NCBI GenBank assembly: GCA_008729055.1
Contig: SDUX01000004.1
Span: forward strand, 5,472,559-5,536,558
Reading direction: 5' to 3'
Origin: Pyropia haitanensis
Lineage: Eukaryota; Rhodophyta; Bangiophyceae; Bangiales; Bangiaceae
DNA length: 64,000 bases
The translations under genes were made by a program, and so were the position numbers. The notes under the pieces are model-generated. The model did not search any database and was not told the origin of the DNA. It worked only from the letters and a program-made list of their open reading frames with translations. Every line of letters starts with the position of its first letter. The first letter of the stretch is position 1. Below, one piece after another: positions 11,701-23,708 of this stretch.

Positions 11701-14371
11701 CGTCCTGTAGCTGCCTGCTGCTGGGTGGAGGCCAACAGATTGGTCACGAATGTCCGAGTTCCGCTCCGCAGACGGTGCATCGCCGCTCAACCTCGGACGT
11801 GGACTCCACGTCCAAGAACTTGAGCAAAGTCCTTGGGAAAGTGCCTTGGTCTTTTGAGCACGAGCAGTCTGCACGACAGAGCCAGAGGCGCACACTGGTT
11901 GTGTCGCCGCTCGCTCCACCTGGCATAAACGTGGCGCGCCATCCCTCAGTTGACCTCTGGACCCGAGAAACCGCCAAAGCCGCAGCTGATGGAGCTCGGC
12001 TGCAAAGATACCCTCGACGTGGCAGCTATTCATGACTACGAGTCCAGGTCTCTGGCAAGATGTGGCTGGCACTCAGAGATGGCCACGGAAAGCAAACAGC
12101 TCCATCTTTGACCGGGACCTGCATACCAGTTTCAACTGTACACGCTTCCATTAGGTTTGCTTTCTTTGTCGAACATTTTTGTCGGCAGAACGAATGATGT
12201 TATTCCGACAAGGAAGAACCGGAATACTACAGACGTGTAAGAAAACAATGCTATGCTCACGTTTTCGGTACGGTCAGAAGGTCTTGCCACTGTGGTTTTC
12301 GCGCGTTGGCCTAGGTCCACAGCTTCCGATCCAAGCCGTACGAAGAACGGATGCGGATGCTGGCTCCCAATGAACAAGACGTGGAAGAGGGCGAGCTATG
12401 CGTCAACAGTGGTGCGACGACGGCAAACAGGGGTAAGGGCGCTTGCAGTCAACTTGTCCCTGAGCGGCATCATCCGGTTGCCACCACCGATGCCGCGTTG
12501 CACTTCCCGCCTTGTGAACAGTCGTTTGGAACAGTGCATATCGACTCGTCTTGCTGAGCTCATATCCAATGGCTGGCGCACGGCGAGTAGATGCTAGGAA
12601 TGCTTTCACTCGGATGATGTGGGCGGCAGCTCGACGTCATTGCGTCAGCTGCCTCTCGCACCCCATACAAAAGGATACGAGCTACCGAGGATCGAGAAGC
12701 GCTCGCCGGGCGTCGACGGCAGGCGCGGACGTCGCTTGTTGCCTCTTCGCGAGTCCGTCTCGGCGCCGTTGCCGGCCTGCGCACTGCTCCTTGTTGCGTG
12801 ATCCATCACAAACGCTCTGCACGCCGGATGGGCTTGAACAAACCTTGATTTTCCTTGAAGTGGTCACACGCGCGGCGGCAGCCGGGACCTCAACCGAGTG
12901 AATTAGAGGCTGATCATCACACTTAAAAAGGTTGATACAGACGGTAAAGTATATTGAAGGAAGGTAATGAGCTCCGTACTAAGGAGCATCCAATTTGGAG
13001 TCAAGTTTCGTTAAATTTCCATGACAGTCCTTGCGTGGACCACTAAGGCCGTCCCGGAGCGGCCGACATTCCCTCTCCATGCCCCGGCCATCGCCACCGC
13101 GCTCGCGGCGCCAGCTGCCACTGCCGCTGTCGTCCACCTTCCCGCCCTCCCGTCCCCCCGCCGCCCGCGGACTCTAGTCCGCATCGGGTAGCGACGGCGG
13201 CGGCGGCGGCGGCCGTGGCCGCGGCAGCGACCGGTCGGGAACGGCGTCCACGGCGGGTTTTGGCCTCTGTCGTCTGGTACAGCCGCGAGTTTCAGCGCAA
13301 GTGCTTCGGGTGCCTGTCAGTGTCGTCGAAGAGGAGCAAGCCGACGGTTGGTTGCGTACAGCACCGCGTGATTGAACAAAAGACTCTCCGGAAGATCTGC
13401 AGGCCGCCGAGATACGTTGTGCGCCTCATGTGATGAGCTCCGGCGAGCTCCATAACTGCCGGGGTACAACCCAAGGCACCCGGGACTTTTCAGGTAAATC
13501 GGGGGCTACAAGCCTCCATCGATGCTGTACATCTATTGGAGAGCGTGAGCACGCTTAATGCGGCGCGAGAGCTTCTTGAATTAGCACTTGTAGAAAGCTT
13601 GATTAACCTTGAACAATGGGTCAAGATGGACGTCGTTCACATCGTTCAGTACATCACTGTGTAGCCAGCATTGAGACGCATCTTGTGGTGTGTCGCACAC
13701 CCTCTATTGAGGACGTTATCGTACTGTCTTTAAACATTGTCACGTTTTCTTCAATAAATCGGCCTCTACGGGGTCTCCAGGCCACTTCATGATCGCCCCG
13801 GATCGTGAATTCTGCCAGGTTCAGCGCTTGAAAAGCGTTTGCAGTGGTTCCCGCAACAAGGAGCACTGCGCTGGTGATGGCGTCGGCACTCATAGCTCTC
13901 TTGTCTTCTTCTGTTTACTGTCCACCTGTGGCTGCAAACGATTGTAGCAATCCCACGAGGTCTTGGGTAGTGCACCCAGTTTGTCCCTTGAGTGATCACT
14001 GGTGGGATTATTTGTGTGCGGTATTCAACAACAGATGTCGAAAAGGCAACCTCGCTGAGCACGGCGGGCACGTCGAGATGGTGGGCTTCTGGAGGGTGCG
14101 AAATGGGCAGTCCGTCTTGCGTCAGTCGACCACCCTCCACAGCCGCTTCTCCACAATCCATTTTCCTAGTGGCCCCCAGCGCAATAGAATTGGCCACCCG
14201 AGAGCGCCGCCTCGGGCGCTCCACGCTGTCCCATTGAGCCTGCCCGCACTTGACCTCGAGCGCGCAGCGCCACAAGTGCTGCGCCGTGGCAAAGTCCGGG
14301 CGCCCGCGCGCCTCGCACGACTGTGCCTGCGTGACGCCAACAGTACGCGGGTCCGCGTCGTGGCGAGGAAA

Positions 14372-14405
<34 letters not shown>

Positions 14406-17400
14406 TGCCGCCGCCGTCGCCGCCGCCGCTGCCGGCTGCCCTCTCCTCCCCGCAGTCCCCACGTCGCCACTTGCACACAGGATCAATCCCGCAGCGGCCC
14501 CCCCCCCGCCGGTTGCAAGGGACGAGCCGGCGCGCGTCGTGGCTGTTTGCCGCCGCCGCCGTGTGGCCGGGCGCTGCCCTCCTCGCTGCCCTCCTCCGCG
14601 CCTGCGCCCTTGAAGCCGTCGTCCCAGAGGGCGCTGACACGGCGCGCCAAAAAGGGGTGGGCACACCGAACCGCCCACGCGGCCGGCGCGCGTACGCGTG
14701 GCCCGTGACCACAGCGCAAGACCACCCGGGGGGGGAGTCTGGCCGTGGCAGCCGCCGGCGGCTCTACCCGCCGGCGCTCCCCCTCCCCAAACGTGGCGTC
14801 GTGCGCGTGGCCGGCGCGCCCCCCCCCGCCCCCCCCCCGCCTCTTTCACCAGCCGCAACCTCCCCTGTGCACTCCCCACCTCTGCATGGGCCTGCCCCCC
14901 GCCCCAAGCCGCCAGTGCATCTCCGTCCCGCGTGGCCGTACCCACGCTGCCACGTTGCGCTTCACCGGCAGCGTCACGCGTCCGTAGAGAGGAGATGGGG
15001 GCGGGGAGGACAAAGGCGAGAAATGAGCAGAGAGAGATGGGCGCACAGAGTGCCGGCGGGAGGCACAGAGCGAGGGGGGGGGAGTGTGGGGCGGTGGCAG
15101 CCGCCGCTGCCGTGGCGGCTGCGCGCGCCGCCGACGCCGCCTCCGCTGCGCCAGCGACAATGGGAGCTGGCACGGGCACGGGGCGGTGGCGAGCGCGGGA
15201 AGGGGTGCCCCCCCCATCAGGGAAAAACGTCCCCCACCCTCGTGACACCCGACGCGGCGGCGGCAGCGGTGGCGGCGGCGGGCAGTGGCGGGCGGCGGCG
15301 GTGCGGCAAGCGCCCGTGGCCGGGCACGGCAGTCCAGCCAGCCAATGGTGTCAACGGCGGGCGGCCGCCGCACGTCACTGCCAAGACGCCCCGCCGCCGC
15401 CGCGCCCCGGCTGCCGCCTCCCCCCGGTGCCCTGGAACGCCAATTGACACCCATGACCCGGACCGCCGCGGCTGGCGATGGCCACCGGCGCGCAGCGGTG
15501 GTCCGCCGCGGCCGGCCAGTGGCGGGGCGGGGCGGCTGCCGGAGACAGCAACGCGGCACCCCCCCGCCAACGCTGGACCACTACCAGTTGAGGCGGGGCG
15601 CCTGCCAGCAGCGCCCCCTCCACCCCCCCCTCCCACACCGGCTCTCACCCAGCGACCTGGCCAGCCGCGGAGAGCCAACGGCGTCGGCGGACGCCGCCGT
15701 CGCGCCACCCTCACCTCGCGCCCGCCTGGACGCACCGGCGGGCGGCGCAGCGGGTAGGGGCACCCCCCTCCCCCCCCATCACTGCAACCCGCCCCCCCCC
15801 CCTCGCGCTGCCCTTCACCTCACGTCACGCCACGCTCCCGCAGCGCACCCCGCCCATGACCATGTGCAGTTGGTCGGCACACCCCCCCCCCCCGCCCGCG
15901 GCGCCTCCGTGGCAAGGCCCATGCAGAGGGGGGAGGCGAGCGTGGGAGCGACGGGCGCAGCGGTCCGCCGGCCGCCCCGCCCCAACCCGTCCCCGCCGCC
16001 AAAAGTGGCCGGCGCCACGGCCGCCGCTGGAGCGAGGGGAGAGTGTCGTTGCCCGCGGGAGAGGGGCGCACCGCCGCCAATGAACCGGCAGCGGCACTGC
16101 GGGCAGTGCGCCAGTTTGCACAGCGCGCGCGCCTCTCCGCGGGTGCGCACCCCCGCGCCGCCGCGCCAGCAGGCTGGACCCCTCGCGTGCCTACCGGCGG
16201 GCCGCCGTCGCCGCGGCCGGCCGGGAGGGGTGGATGGCTGCCCGCGGGGCAGAAGCGCCGGCGGCCGCCAGCGCCCCCCCCCCCCCCCGGGACGGCCCCT
16301 CTCCCAATGACCAATGACCACCGCCATGCGCAGTGGCGCGCCCAGCGACGCTGCGCGGCAGGTCTCTACACTGCCGCCGCCGCCGCCGCCGCCGCCACTG
16401 CCGCAACCGCCGCCGCCGTCGCCACTGCCGCAACCGCCGCCACCGCCCCGGCCGTCACGAGCCGCCACGCGGGGCGCCGTGCAATCCACGGGCGTCTGGA
16501 TAGGGACAGCGACCACGCGGGCCGGGGCTGGTGGCGTGGGAGGCGATGAACGGGACGTGCGCCGCCGGTGGCAGCCGGGGGTCGCCCACCCCCCCCCCGC
16601 GCCTCGTGTATCGAGCCGCAGCGGGAGGGGAAGCACGAGGCCAAGTCGCCCGCCGCGGGCGCGGCGGCGGCGGAGGACGCGGCGGCGCGGGGGTGGGGCG
16701 AGAGAAGAGCCGCGGACGACCGCCGGCGGCGGGCGCCCGCGCCTCGGCCACGCGACGAGCCGCGGCGGCGCGGCGCGTGCGCACCGGCTCGGCGGCGGCC
16801 GCCGCGGGGAGCCGCAGCCGCTCCCCCGACACCGCCCCGTGGGGGGCGGGAGCGCGTGGACGCGGCGCCGCCGGCCGCGCGGGCGCAGACGAGGCGCGGC
16901 GGCGACGTGGCGGGGGGACGGCGCGCCGAAGGGGGGGGGGGGGGGGGAGAGGGTAGCACCGGCGCGGGTGGGAGGGGGATGCGCCCTCCCCCCCCCCCCC
17001 CCCCCCGTGACGTGATGCCCCGCCGCCTGCCCGCACCACTCCCGCCCCGCAGATGCGTCCATGTACACTGGTAGACGGGGACCGCGCCGCGGCGGCACCG
17101 TCCCCCACTGCCCCCGTGCCGGTGCGCCATTTGCAGCGGCCGCCCCGTCGCCGGTGCTGCCACCCCCGCATAGCCCATAGCCCCACCGGCCCTTGACACC
17201 CGCGGCCGCCACTTGACAGCCGGTGGGCCGCGCCGCCGCTGCCGCCGCCGCCACCGCCTCCGCCGCCGCCGCCGCCACCTCGGACGCCGCCGCCGACACC
17301 ACCGTCGCCCCCGCCGCTGCCGTCGCGGGCGTCCACATTAGGGTGCCGCGGGGGCCTGCCGCTTGCTGCTGCTCTCGGCGTCACCCGACGAGCTCCTCCT

Positions 17401-17480
17401 TCTCCCTTACCGCCTTCCCCGCCCTCCCCCACCGCCCACTCCCACCATCCCCCCGCCTTCTGCCCAAGCCCAAGGCCCGC
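7041..17480. other. Long stretch with no gene I can support
   Basis: 7.1-11.3 kb is extreme GC with C/G runs; ORFs exceeding 1000 codons exist but are Arg/Pro/Gly/Ala noise. 11.7-14.2 kb is a lower-GC island with many stops and no conserved protein, transposase or RNA gene that I can see. 14.2-17.4 kb is GC-rich again; a minus-strand phrase near 14,180-14,350 (ARGRPDFATAQHLWRCALEV) reads like protein but could not be tied to splice sites or a family. Confidence 0.5.
8536..8600. repeat. Imperfect tandem repeat between C runs
   Basis: CGGCACCCGCCAACACGCACG is followed within about 38 nt by CGGCACCCGCCAACGCACACG, each unit flanked by long C runs. Likely minisatellite-type expansion. Confidence 0.7.
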
Positions 17481-19304
17481 ATGGCGTCGGCACCACCCGT
17501 CTCTACGCCCGCCGGGCCAAGCATGCTGCAACAACCCCATCATCCCCCCTACCCGTGGGCGACCGCAACCCGACCTGCCCATCCGTTGCCGGTGGGCGGC
17601 GCCGGCGCTGGCCTCGACGCTGACGTATCTTCCACCTCCGCGTCGCTGATGGCGGCAATGGACAGTGGCGCGCCCACCTCCGCGACGGGCCCGTTGGCCA
17701 GCATGGCTGCCGCCGCGGCGTCCGTGTCGGCGGCCGCCACCTGCCACGGCCGGCCGTACCGCTGCGCCGTCGCGGCGGGCACGCCCATCACACCCGACGG
17801 GCCGTCGCCCGGCGCGCCCGCGTCCACAACGACGACCGCCGCGGCCGCGGCGGAAGCGGCGGCAGCGGCGGCAGCGGCAGCGGCCGCGTCGGCAGCCACG
17901 GCACGGCGCGGCCGCGCGCTCGGCCGGCGGCCCCGCGGGCCACCCCCGACGCGCCCGCGCCCGCGGTCGCGGGCGCGCGCACCCGCGCCCGCCCCCGCAC
18001 GCCGGCGGGCGGTGCCGGCCGACAAGGAGCAGCGCTCCCCGCCGCGGTGGCGGCCGGCCAAAGTGCCCCGCCTGTCTGTGGGGTGGGCGCCGCCGCCGCC
18101 GCCGCTGCCAGTGCTGATGCCGGTGCCGCCGCCGGCCGGGCACGACCGCGGGCGCGGCGCCCGCGGCGAGGATGCCGCTGTGACCTGCGGCGGGGTCGCG
18201 GGCGTCCCGCGTGCGGTCGGCCGCCCCACGAGTGCCGAGGCGGCGCTCCCCCCACCGCTGCACCCTGCTGCCTCCGCCACCGCGGCGGCACCCGCCGCGG
18301 CACCCGCCGCGGCCGCGCCGCCACCACCCGCGCCGGTCGACTCCCCCGCCGCGGCTGCCGAGGCGTGCCGGGCGGCGGTGGCGCGCGCCCTCACCGCCAC
18401 GCTCGTGCGGCTCATGGCGGGCGGCGGCCGCGGCACGCCGCCGGCCGGATCGCCACCGACAGCCGCCCCCGCCGCGGCTGCTGCGGCCGCAAACCTAGCC
18501 ACCCCCACTGGCAGCTCCCCGTTCCCCTTGCGAGATGGGGGCGAGTCCGCCACCACGCCCGGCGTCCCCTCCCCCCCCCACCCCACCCCCACCGCCCCCC
18601 CCGCCCCTCCCCCCTTCCCCAACGTCGCGTCGGCGCTCTTCTTCTCCACCCACCCCCCCCCCATCACCCTCGGCGCATACGTGTCGCGCTTCACCCGCCA
18701 CCTGGCCATCAGCCCCGCCGTCTACGTCGTCGCCCTCATCTACCTCGACCGCGTCGCAGCGGCGGACGCGGCGCTGGCGCTGACGCCGCTCAACGTGCAC
18801 CGGCTGCTGACGGTGGCGGTGTCACTGGCGACCAAGGTCGTCGAGGACGGGGTGGTGCGGCCCGCCGCGATTGCGCGCGTCGGGGGGGTGCCGAGCGCGG
18901 CGGAGATGGCGGCCCTCGAGGGGCACCTCCTCCGCCGCCTCGGCTGGCGGCTCCACGTCCGGGGGGGGTGCTTTGAAGCGTGGCGGCGGTGGGTGTTTGG
19001 CAGAGGAGCGGCGGCTGCGGCGGGGGCGGGGGGGGGGGGCGGGGGAAGGCGGGATGAGGGGCTGCACCGGCGAGGGGACAGGCGCCGTTGGCCGCCCCCG
19101 TCTGCCGGGGGAATGAGCACGGGGAAGAGGAAGCGGAGTGAAGAGCAACGGAACAGTGGCATGACCGGTGGCAGTCGAAGCAGACACCACCACGGCCGCC
19201 GCCACCGTCACCGTCGTCACCGTCTGTGCTGTCGGCGCTGTCTGCGCTCGCACCGTCACCGCCTGCGCCGTCGCCGCCGGCGCCGCTACCGCTCGTGCCG
19301 ATAG
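17481..19304 (+). CDS. PHO80/P(U)-type cyclin
   Basis: Single open frame of 607 residues from ATG 17481 (MASAPPVSTPAG). Residues about 1-370 are Ala/Pro/Ser/Arg-rich and probably disordered. The cyclin box follows at about 380-500: ITLGAYVSRFTRHLAISPAV, VALIYLDRVAAAD, LTPLNVHRLLTVAVSLATKV and VGGVPSAAEMAALEGHLLRR, ending LGWRLHV. The HRLL...A.K and VGG...E...LE..LL..L.W patterns mark the PHO80/Pcl and plant P/U-type cyclins, which activate a Pho85-like CDK in nutrient and cell-cycle signalling. The last ~90 residues are an odd His/Arg/Cys-rich tail; an unseen intron or a different end is possible. The start is the first in-frame Met after a 5' leader, so N-terminal length is uncertain. Confidence 0.82.
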   Translation: MASAPPVSTPAGPSMLQQPHHPPYPWATATRPAHPLPVGGAGAGLDADVSSTSASLMAAMDSGAPTSATGPLASMAAAAASVSAAATCHGRPYRCAVAAGTPITPDGPSPGAPASTTTTAAAAAEAAAAAAAAAAASAATARRGRALGRRPRGPPPTRPRPRSRARAPAPAPARRRAVPADKEQRSPPRWRPAKVPRLSVGWAPPPPPLPVLMPVPPPAGHDRGRGARGEDAAVTCGGVAGVPRAVGRPTSAEAALPPPLHPAASATAAAPAAAPAAAAPPPPAPVDSPAAAAEACRAAVARALTATLVRLMAGGGRGTPPAGSPPTAAPAAAAAAANLATPTGSSPFPLRDGGESATTPGVPSPPHPTPTAPPAPPPFPNVASALFFSTHPPPITLGAYVSRFTRHLAISPAVYVVALIYLDRVAAADAALALTPLNVHRLLTVAVSLATKVVEDGVVRPAAIARVGGVPSAAEMAALEGHLLRRLGWRLHVRGGCFEAWRRWVFGRGAAAAAGAGGGGGGRRDEGLHRRGDRRRWPPPSAGGMSTGKRKRSEEQRNSGMTGGSRSRHHHGRRHRHRRHRLCCRRCLRSHRHRLRRRRRRRYRSCR

Positions 19305-19898
19305 CGCCTACGCCGCCACCGTCTGTACCGCCACCGTCTGCGCCACCATCATCTGTGCCACCATCACTGCCCGGCCATCGCCCCAGAGGGCGGGGGCGAG
19401 CCAACGACCATCGCGACCGCAAAAGAACAAGGCCGCGACCGACGCTCCAACGAAGGGTGGAGCACAACGAGGGCCCGTTGAGGGGAGTTTCTGCATGCGG
19501 GGAGTTAATGATGAAATTGTGTTCGGAGCACCCCACACATTTCACCTTTCCCCAGTACATTACACGTGTTATGTACTTGTACACAAGTCAGCGAGGGAAA
19601 CGACCCAATTGGTGGTGCGCCGTGGGGTCCGCTGGTGGTGGACGCGCAGAGAGCGCGCGTTTCGCAGGTCGGAGAGCGCTGCCCGACACGCGCGCCTGCG
19701 CTCCCCCGAGCGCGTCTAGTGTGGGAGGCTGGCTCCAACTGTCGTTCTCCCTGGCCAGGCGCCGCGGACCGCTCCTCTCCACCGAGACGTCCCCCAGTCA
19801 CCCTCCCCATTTTGCGACCGTTGACTCACCCTCGATCCAGCAGTACTCTGGAGCGTTCCTACCGTCCCCCCCCCCCCCCCCATTCGCCCGTGGCGGCG
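19305..19898. promoter_or_regulatory. Spacer with low-GC stretch and CCAAT box upstream of the HIRIP3-like gene
   Basis: About 600 nt between two plus-strand genes. 19500-19620 drops in GC and holds cccaattggtgg near 19607-19614, roughly 290 nt before the ATG at 19899; this resembles the islands near 3.85 kb and 37.8 kb. Promoter role inferred. Confidence 0.35.
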
Positions 19899-21320
19899 AT
19901 GGCGACCCCGGGCGTGTCGGCGGTGGTGACCAAGTTGCTGGCTAGTGCGGACCTCTCCGCTGTGACGGTCAAGACGCTCGTCGCCCAGGTACGGGAGGAA
20001 CTGCCCGCCGCGGTGGCCATGGAGGACAAGCCCCTCCGCCGCGCCGTGCGGGAGGCGGTGGAGGCGTACTTGGCGACTGCCAATGGGGGTGCGGACACGG
20101 GTGATGGGGGTGATCGTGGTAGTGGTGGTGATGGTGATGGTGGTGGTGGTGGTGACGGTGAGGGTGGTGAGGATGGTGAAGGAGGCGGCGGTGCGGCGGT
20201 GCTATCCAAGGGCGGCGCCGACGCTGCTGACGCCGACAGCGCCAGCGACGCCCGCGCTGCCACGGACGGCTCGGTCGACGGCGGCGGGTCGGCAGTGGCC
20301 ACGATTATGGGAGAAACAGACGGTGTGGGTGCGGCGGCGGCGACGGTCGGGACCAAACCAGAGGCTCCGGCGGCCGCGGGTGGCGACGCGGCCGCATCAG
20401 ACCTAGCGGGCGAAGCGAGCGAGGCGGCCCACGACGGCCTGGCGTCTGACCCATCCGACGGGGATGGCAGCCCCGCGGTTGCTGAGCGCAAGCGCCCCAG
20501 TGGCGGCTCCCGCCGCCGTGCGGCGCCAGCCAAGAAGCGGCGGCGGACGAGCAGCAGCGGCGGTGGTGGTGGTGGTGGCGGCGGCGGCGGCGGGGGCGGC
20601 GGCGACGACGAGCTCTCCCGCCTGCTCGACGTCGTCGCCGCGGTGGGCCTCTCCCGGCGGTCAGCGGTGTTGTCCGTGTCCCGCCTGGGCGACGCCGACG
20701 CCAAGGCGGCGCGCCTGCGGCGGATGCTTGCCGACAAGGCGGGCATGAGCGACGACCCGCTGGCGGCGGGGCGGGCCGAGCTGGCCGCCGCCAAGCGGGA
20801 GGTGGAGCGGCGGGACATGCTGGGCGGCCTCGATAGCGGCAACATTGTGTCGGGCGGGCGGCGGCGGCGAGGCGCCCCTGTGTCTTACGCCGACCCGTCG
20901 GCGGACGTGCTGGACAAGCTGCTGGAGGAGGAGGAGGAGGAGCGGGCAGAGCAACAGGGCGGTGCCGCTGCGGTCGACGGATCGAGGGCTGCTGGGAAGG
21001 GTGTCGGCCGCCGCGTGGTGGGCGACGGCAGCGGTGAGGAGGATACGGATACGGAGGGCGCAAAGCCAGGCAAGACGGCCGTCTCGAGCGGCGAGGCGGG
21101 CGCGCCAGCCGACCAGGACGCCACTACGGTCGTCAAAGACGCGCTCGAGACAGGCGAACAGGCGGATGGGAAAGCGTCTGGCAGTGGTACGGGCGACGGC
21201 TCGGACGCTGGGGACGATGCCGACGCGGGTCCAGAGGAGCGAGAGGAGGAGGAGGACAGTGACGACGACGATGATGACGACGACTTTAGTGCGGGGGACT
21301 TGTCAGAGGATGACGCGTGA
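19899..21320 (+). CDS. HIRIP3: HIRIP3-like H2A/H2B histone chaperone with N-terminal DEK_C domain
   Basis: Intronless, 473 residues from ATG 19899. Residues ~1-60 form a DEK_C-type helical domain (VVTKLLASADLSAVTVKTLV ... LRRAVREAVEAYL). A Gly/Asp/Ala-rich linker and a basic stretch (PAKKRRRTSSS) lead to a second conserved block at ~230-320: DDELSRLLDVVAAVGLSRR, LRRMLADKAGMSDD, AAKREVERRDMLGGLDSGNIV, SGGRRRRGAPV. This matches the C-terminal region of animal HIRIP3, whose DVANIISGSGRPRRR-type phrase aligns with GLDSGNIVSGGRRRRG. The C-terminus is very acidic (SDDDDDDDDFSAGDLSEDDA), as expected for a histone-binding CHZ-like tail. HIRIP3 binds H2A-H2B in the nucleus; here function is inferred by homology. 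Confidence 0.85.
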   Translation: MATPGVSAVVTKLLASADLSAVTVKTLVAQVREELPAAVAMEDKPLRRAVREAVEAYLATANGGADTGDGGDRGSGGDGDGGGGGDGEGGEDGEGGGGAAVLSKGGADAADADSASDARAATDGSVDGGGSAVATIMGETDGVGAAAATVGTKPEAPAAAGGDAAASDLAGEASEAAHDGLASDPSDGDGSPAVAERKRPSGGSRRRAAPAKKRRRTSSSGGGGGGGGGGGGGGGDDELSRLLDVVAAVGLSRRSAVLSVSRLGDADAKAARLRRMLADKAGMSDDPLAAGRAELAAAKREVERRDMLGGLDSGNIVSGGRRRRGAPVSYADPSADVLDKLLEEEEEERAEQQGGAAAVDGSRAAGKGVGRRVVGDGSGEEDTDTEGAKPGKTAVSSGEAGAPADQDATTVVKDALETGEQADGKASGSGTGDGSDAGDDADAGPEEREEEEDSDDDDDDDDFSAGDLSEDDA

Positions 21321-23708
21321 TGGCTCACTCTGTCGATGGTCTCCTTCTTGGGAATCTGCCGAGCTCTCAGCGCTTGTGGCGTTGACGGCATCGATGGCAG
21401 CAGCGATGGCTGGTGCGACATGGCGGGTGTGAAGCTTTGTCTGGAGGTGGCGGCGGTGATGACTGCAGTGGCGGCGCTCTGCCTTGTCCCAGAATTTGCA
21501 CAGTCTTCCTTGAGCGCGCCCTCTATTTTTTGCTTGACACGCTTTCCTTCGTGCCTCTGTACGGCGCCGGCCATCACCAACACCTCACCTTACCAGCGGT
21601 GGTATCTTGCGGTGAGGGTTTTGGAAAATGCCGCACCCGGCTGAGCGTCAGGAACGAGGACGCACCTTCCAGCAACTTGAGTAGCGCGGTGAGAGGCACT
21701 GGCCGACATCGACCACCGCCGTGGCCGGGGGCCGCCGATGGCGCCTGCCAGTCCACCTGGCCGACTCCCACGTGGTGCTCCTGACTCTCCTTCTGCCCCT
21801 GCCAGCTGGGCGCAGGTGTCGCCGCCACGCTACCGCCTCAGTCTGGACCTGCTGCCTCACCACGCGGGCGGCTGCTGCAATCGGCAGGGGCTCGTAGCAG
21901 CTGGCAGCAGAACCTGACCCTCCGCTACAAATCCATTGTGGGTGTTCTTGTTATTGGGAGACATATCCGTATGAGGTGGGGTAGCTCGCCGGGCTGGTGG
22001 TCGACCCCTACACGCACATTCGAGCACTGTAGAGGGACTGCCGAGCACACACTCTGGACCGCCGCGTCGAGCAGACACCCGATGGGACAGCGCCATGCGT
22101 CATGGTGATGCGGCCGCGCTTGCTCCGCGACCTCATCGCCCGTCCCTCTCGAGAAGAGCCCGGCTCCACGCCTTTGACAGCGCGGCCGTTCCTTGTCACC
22201 GTATTCTCTACGTGGCGCGCGAATCACGAGAGTGACTGGACAAGACAGAACTAGCAGGTGCAGCCAATCGCCCCTTCGCAGCATATCTCCCTGCAAGGCT
22301 CGTTCATTCCGTAGACGAGCAATCTCTCGGCTGACGGCCAACGGGTTTGAGTGGCTCGCCGAGATTCGGGTTCCACCAGCGTTGGCGCACCGCCACGTGT
22401 GCTCGCGTGCAGGCGCGTGGCCTCGGTGTGCCCGCTTGGGGAGGTCGCGCCCTCGGCTGGTCTCTCCCCCCCACCCCCCGCCTCAGCCCGCGCCTGGCGA
22501 GCAGTTGGCAGTCGCCTTTCCAGCCTGACCTGTGGTGTGGAGTTCCATCAAAGTGGGCACCTTCCCGAGGAGTCCCCAGGGGAGGCATGGCAGCGTGGTC
22601 GCCGTGGCCGCGGTGTGGCAGGGCGGGGAGGCGCGCCCCCCTTCCCCCAGACGAAGGCTGGCGAAGAGCTGCCAGTCGCCTGTCCCGCTGGGTCCTGGCG
22701 GCTGGCGCGGCTGCGCTGGCCGTGGCGGGCAGTGGGCGCGCTGGCCTCCCCGCGCGCGCGCGCGCCCGCATCGTGAGCCCGGTTCGTCGGCGCGATCATG
22801 AAGCAGCCACCACCCACCCCCCACCGCCCGCGCGCCGCCAGCTTTTTCGGTGTTGCCGCCCTCGTTGCTGCGTCTGCCTGCACGCTAACGTGGGAAGGCC
22901 GCCCGCCAGCGGCGCTGCAGGGGGAATCTCGCTACTGGCCGATGCCCAAGCTGGACGCTGAGTGGCTGCGAATGATATTCCAGAGGGGCCATGATGGCAG
23001 CATAGAGCTCTCATCCCATTGGTCCTCGCCCTTGTGGCTCGTGTCGCGACTCCTGGGCTTGCAAAAATACTTGCGTCGCGTATGTACCCGCTGGACACCT
23101 GAGGGAGGGGAGGGGGGTTTGCAGGAGGTGTGAGCGAGGGGCTTGCCAATCGTGGCCGCTCCCTCAGCCTGCGCGCGCGCCCGGTCTGCCCGAGTGCACC
23201 CAGCCCTTGGGAGGGTGCATATCAACTGACACCAGTCGCTCGGGTGCACACCCGCCGCGCCGGTTCAAATATCAGCGCGCAGCGAGGTAGACGTGCCTGC
23301 TACTACGAGTTCCCTGAGCCGGTGAGGCCGGGTGTGCGGGTGCGTTGCGCGCCGTGTTCGCGGCCACCTCTGCCCCCGTGGTTCTCGTCACCTTACCCCC
23401 TTCCTCACCCCCCCCCCCCCCCTTCCACCCTGTCCTCGCGCTCGCCCTTGTGCACGCATGCCGGCTGGTCTCGGAGGGCCCCCTGCACACGCCGGCTAGC
23501 CCGGCTTCTCTGTCTCGGCGGCTTGCCGCCATCGTCTCGCCTGGGAGCTCGCCTCCGCAGCGGCGTTTCCGCTTCTGATACGTGCCGTGCAACCCGTGTG
23601 TGGAGCACCGCGGCGAGGCGGCTTGTTTCTTTCTCCCTGCAAGCGGCGTTTTCCTGGACGCACCGGCGGTGCACATGCGCGGTGCCGCAGCGGACAAGGC
23701 GCATCACG
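21321..23708. other. Intergenic stretch before the bZIP gene
   Basis: No convincing gene. A 111-codon plus-strand ORF (22798-23133) begins MKQPPPTPHRPRAASFFGVA with a short hydrophobic segment but has no recognisable family. An alternating gcgcgcgc tract near 22750 could adopt Z-DNA, and ATTGG at about 23020 may be promoter sequence for the bZIP gene. Confidence 0.45.

Noticed and set aside
11676..14240. Lower-GC island suspected to be a transposon
   Set aside because: No terminal repeats, transposase, reverse transcriptase or integrase motif seen.
14846..15559. Minus-strand phrase RVTLPVKRNVAAWVRPRGTE as an exon
   Set aside because: No usable acceptor upstream and no family match.
22798..23133. 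111-codon ORF with a short hydrophobic segment
   Set aside because: No homology that I can recognise, no clear context; could be chance.
23263..23285. ggttcaaat resembling a tRNA T-loop
   Set aside because: No acceptor stem, D-arm or anticodon arm can be built around it. No tRNA or rRNA was found in the window.
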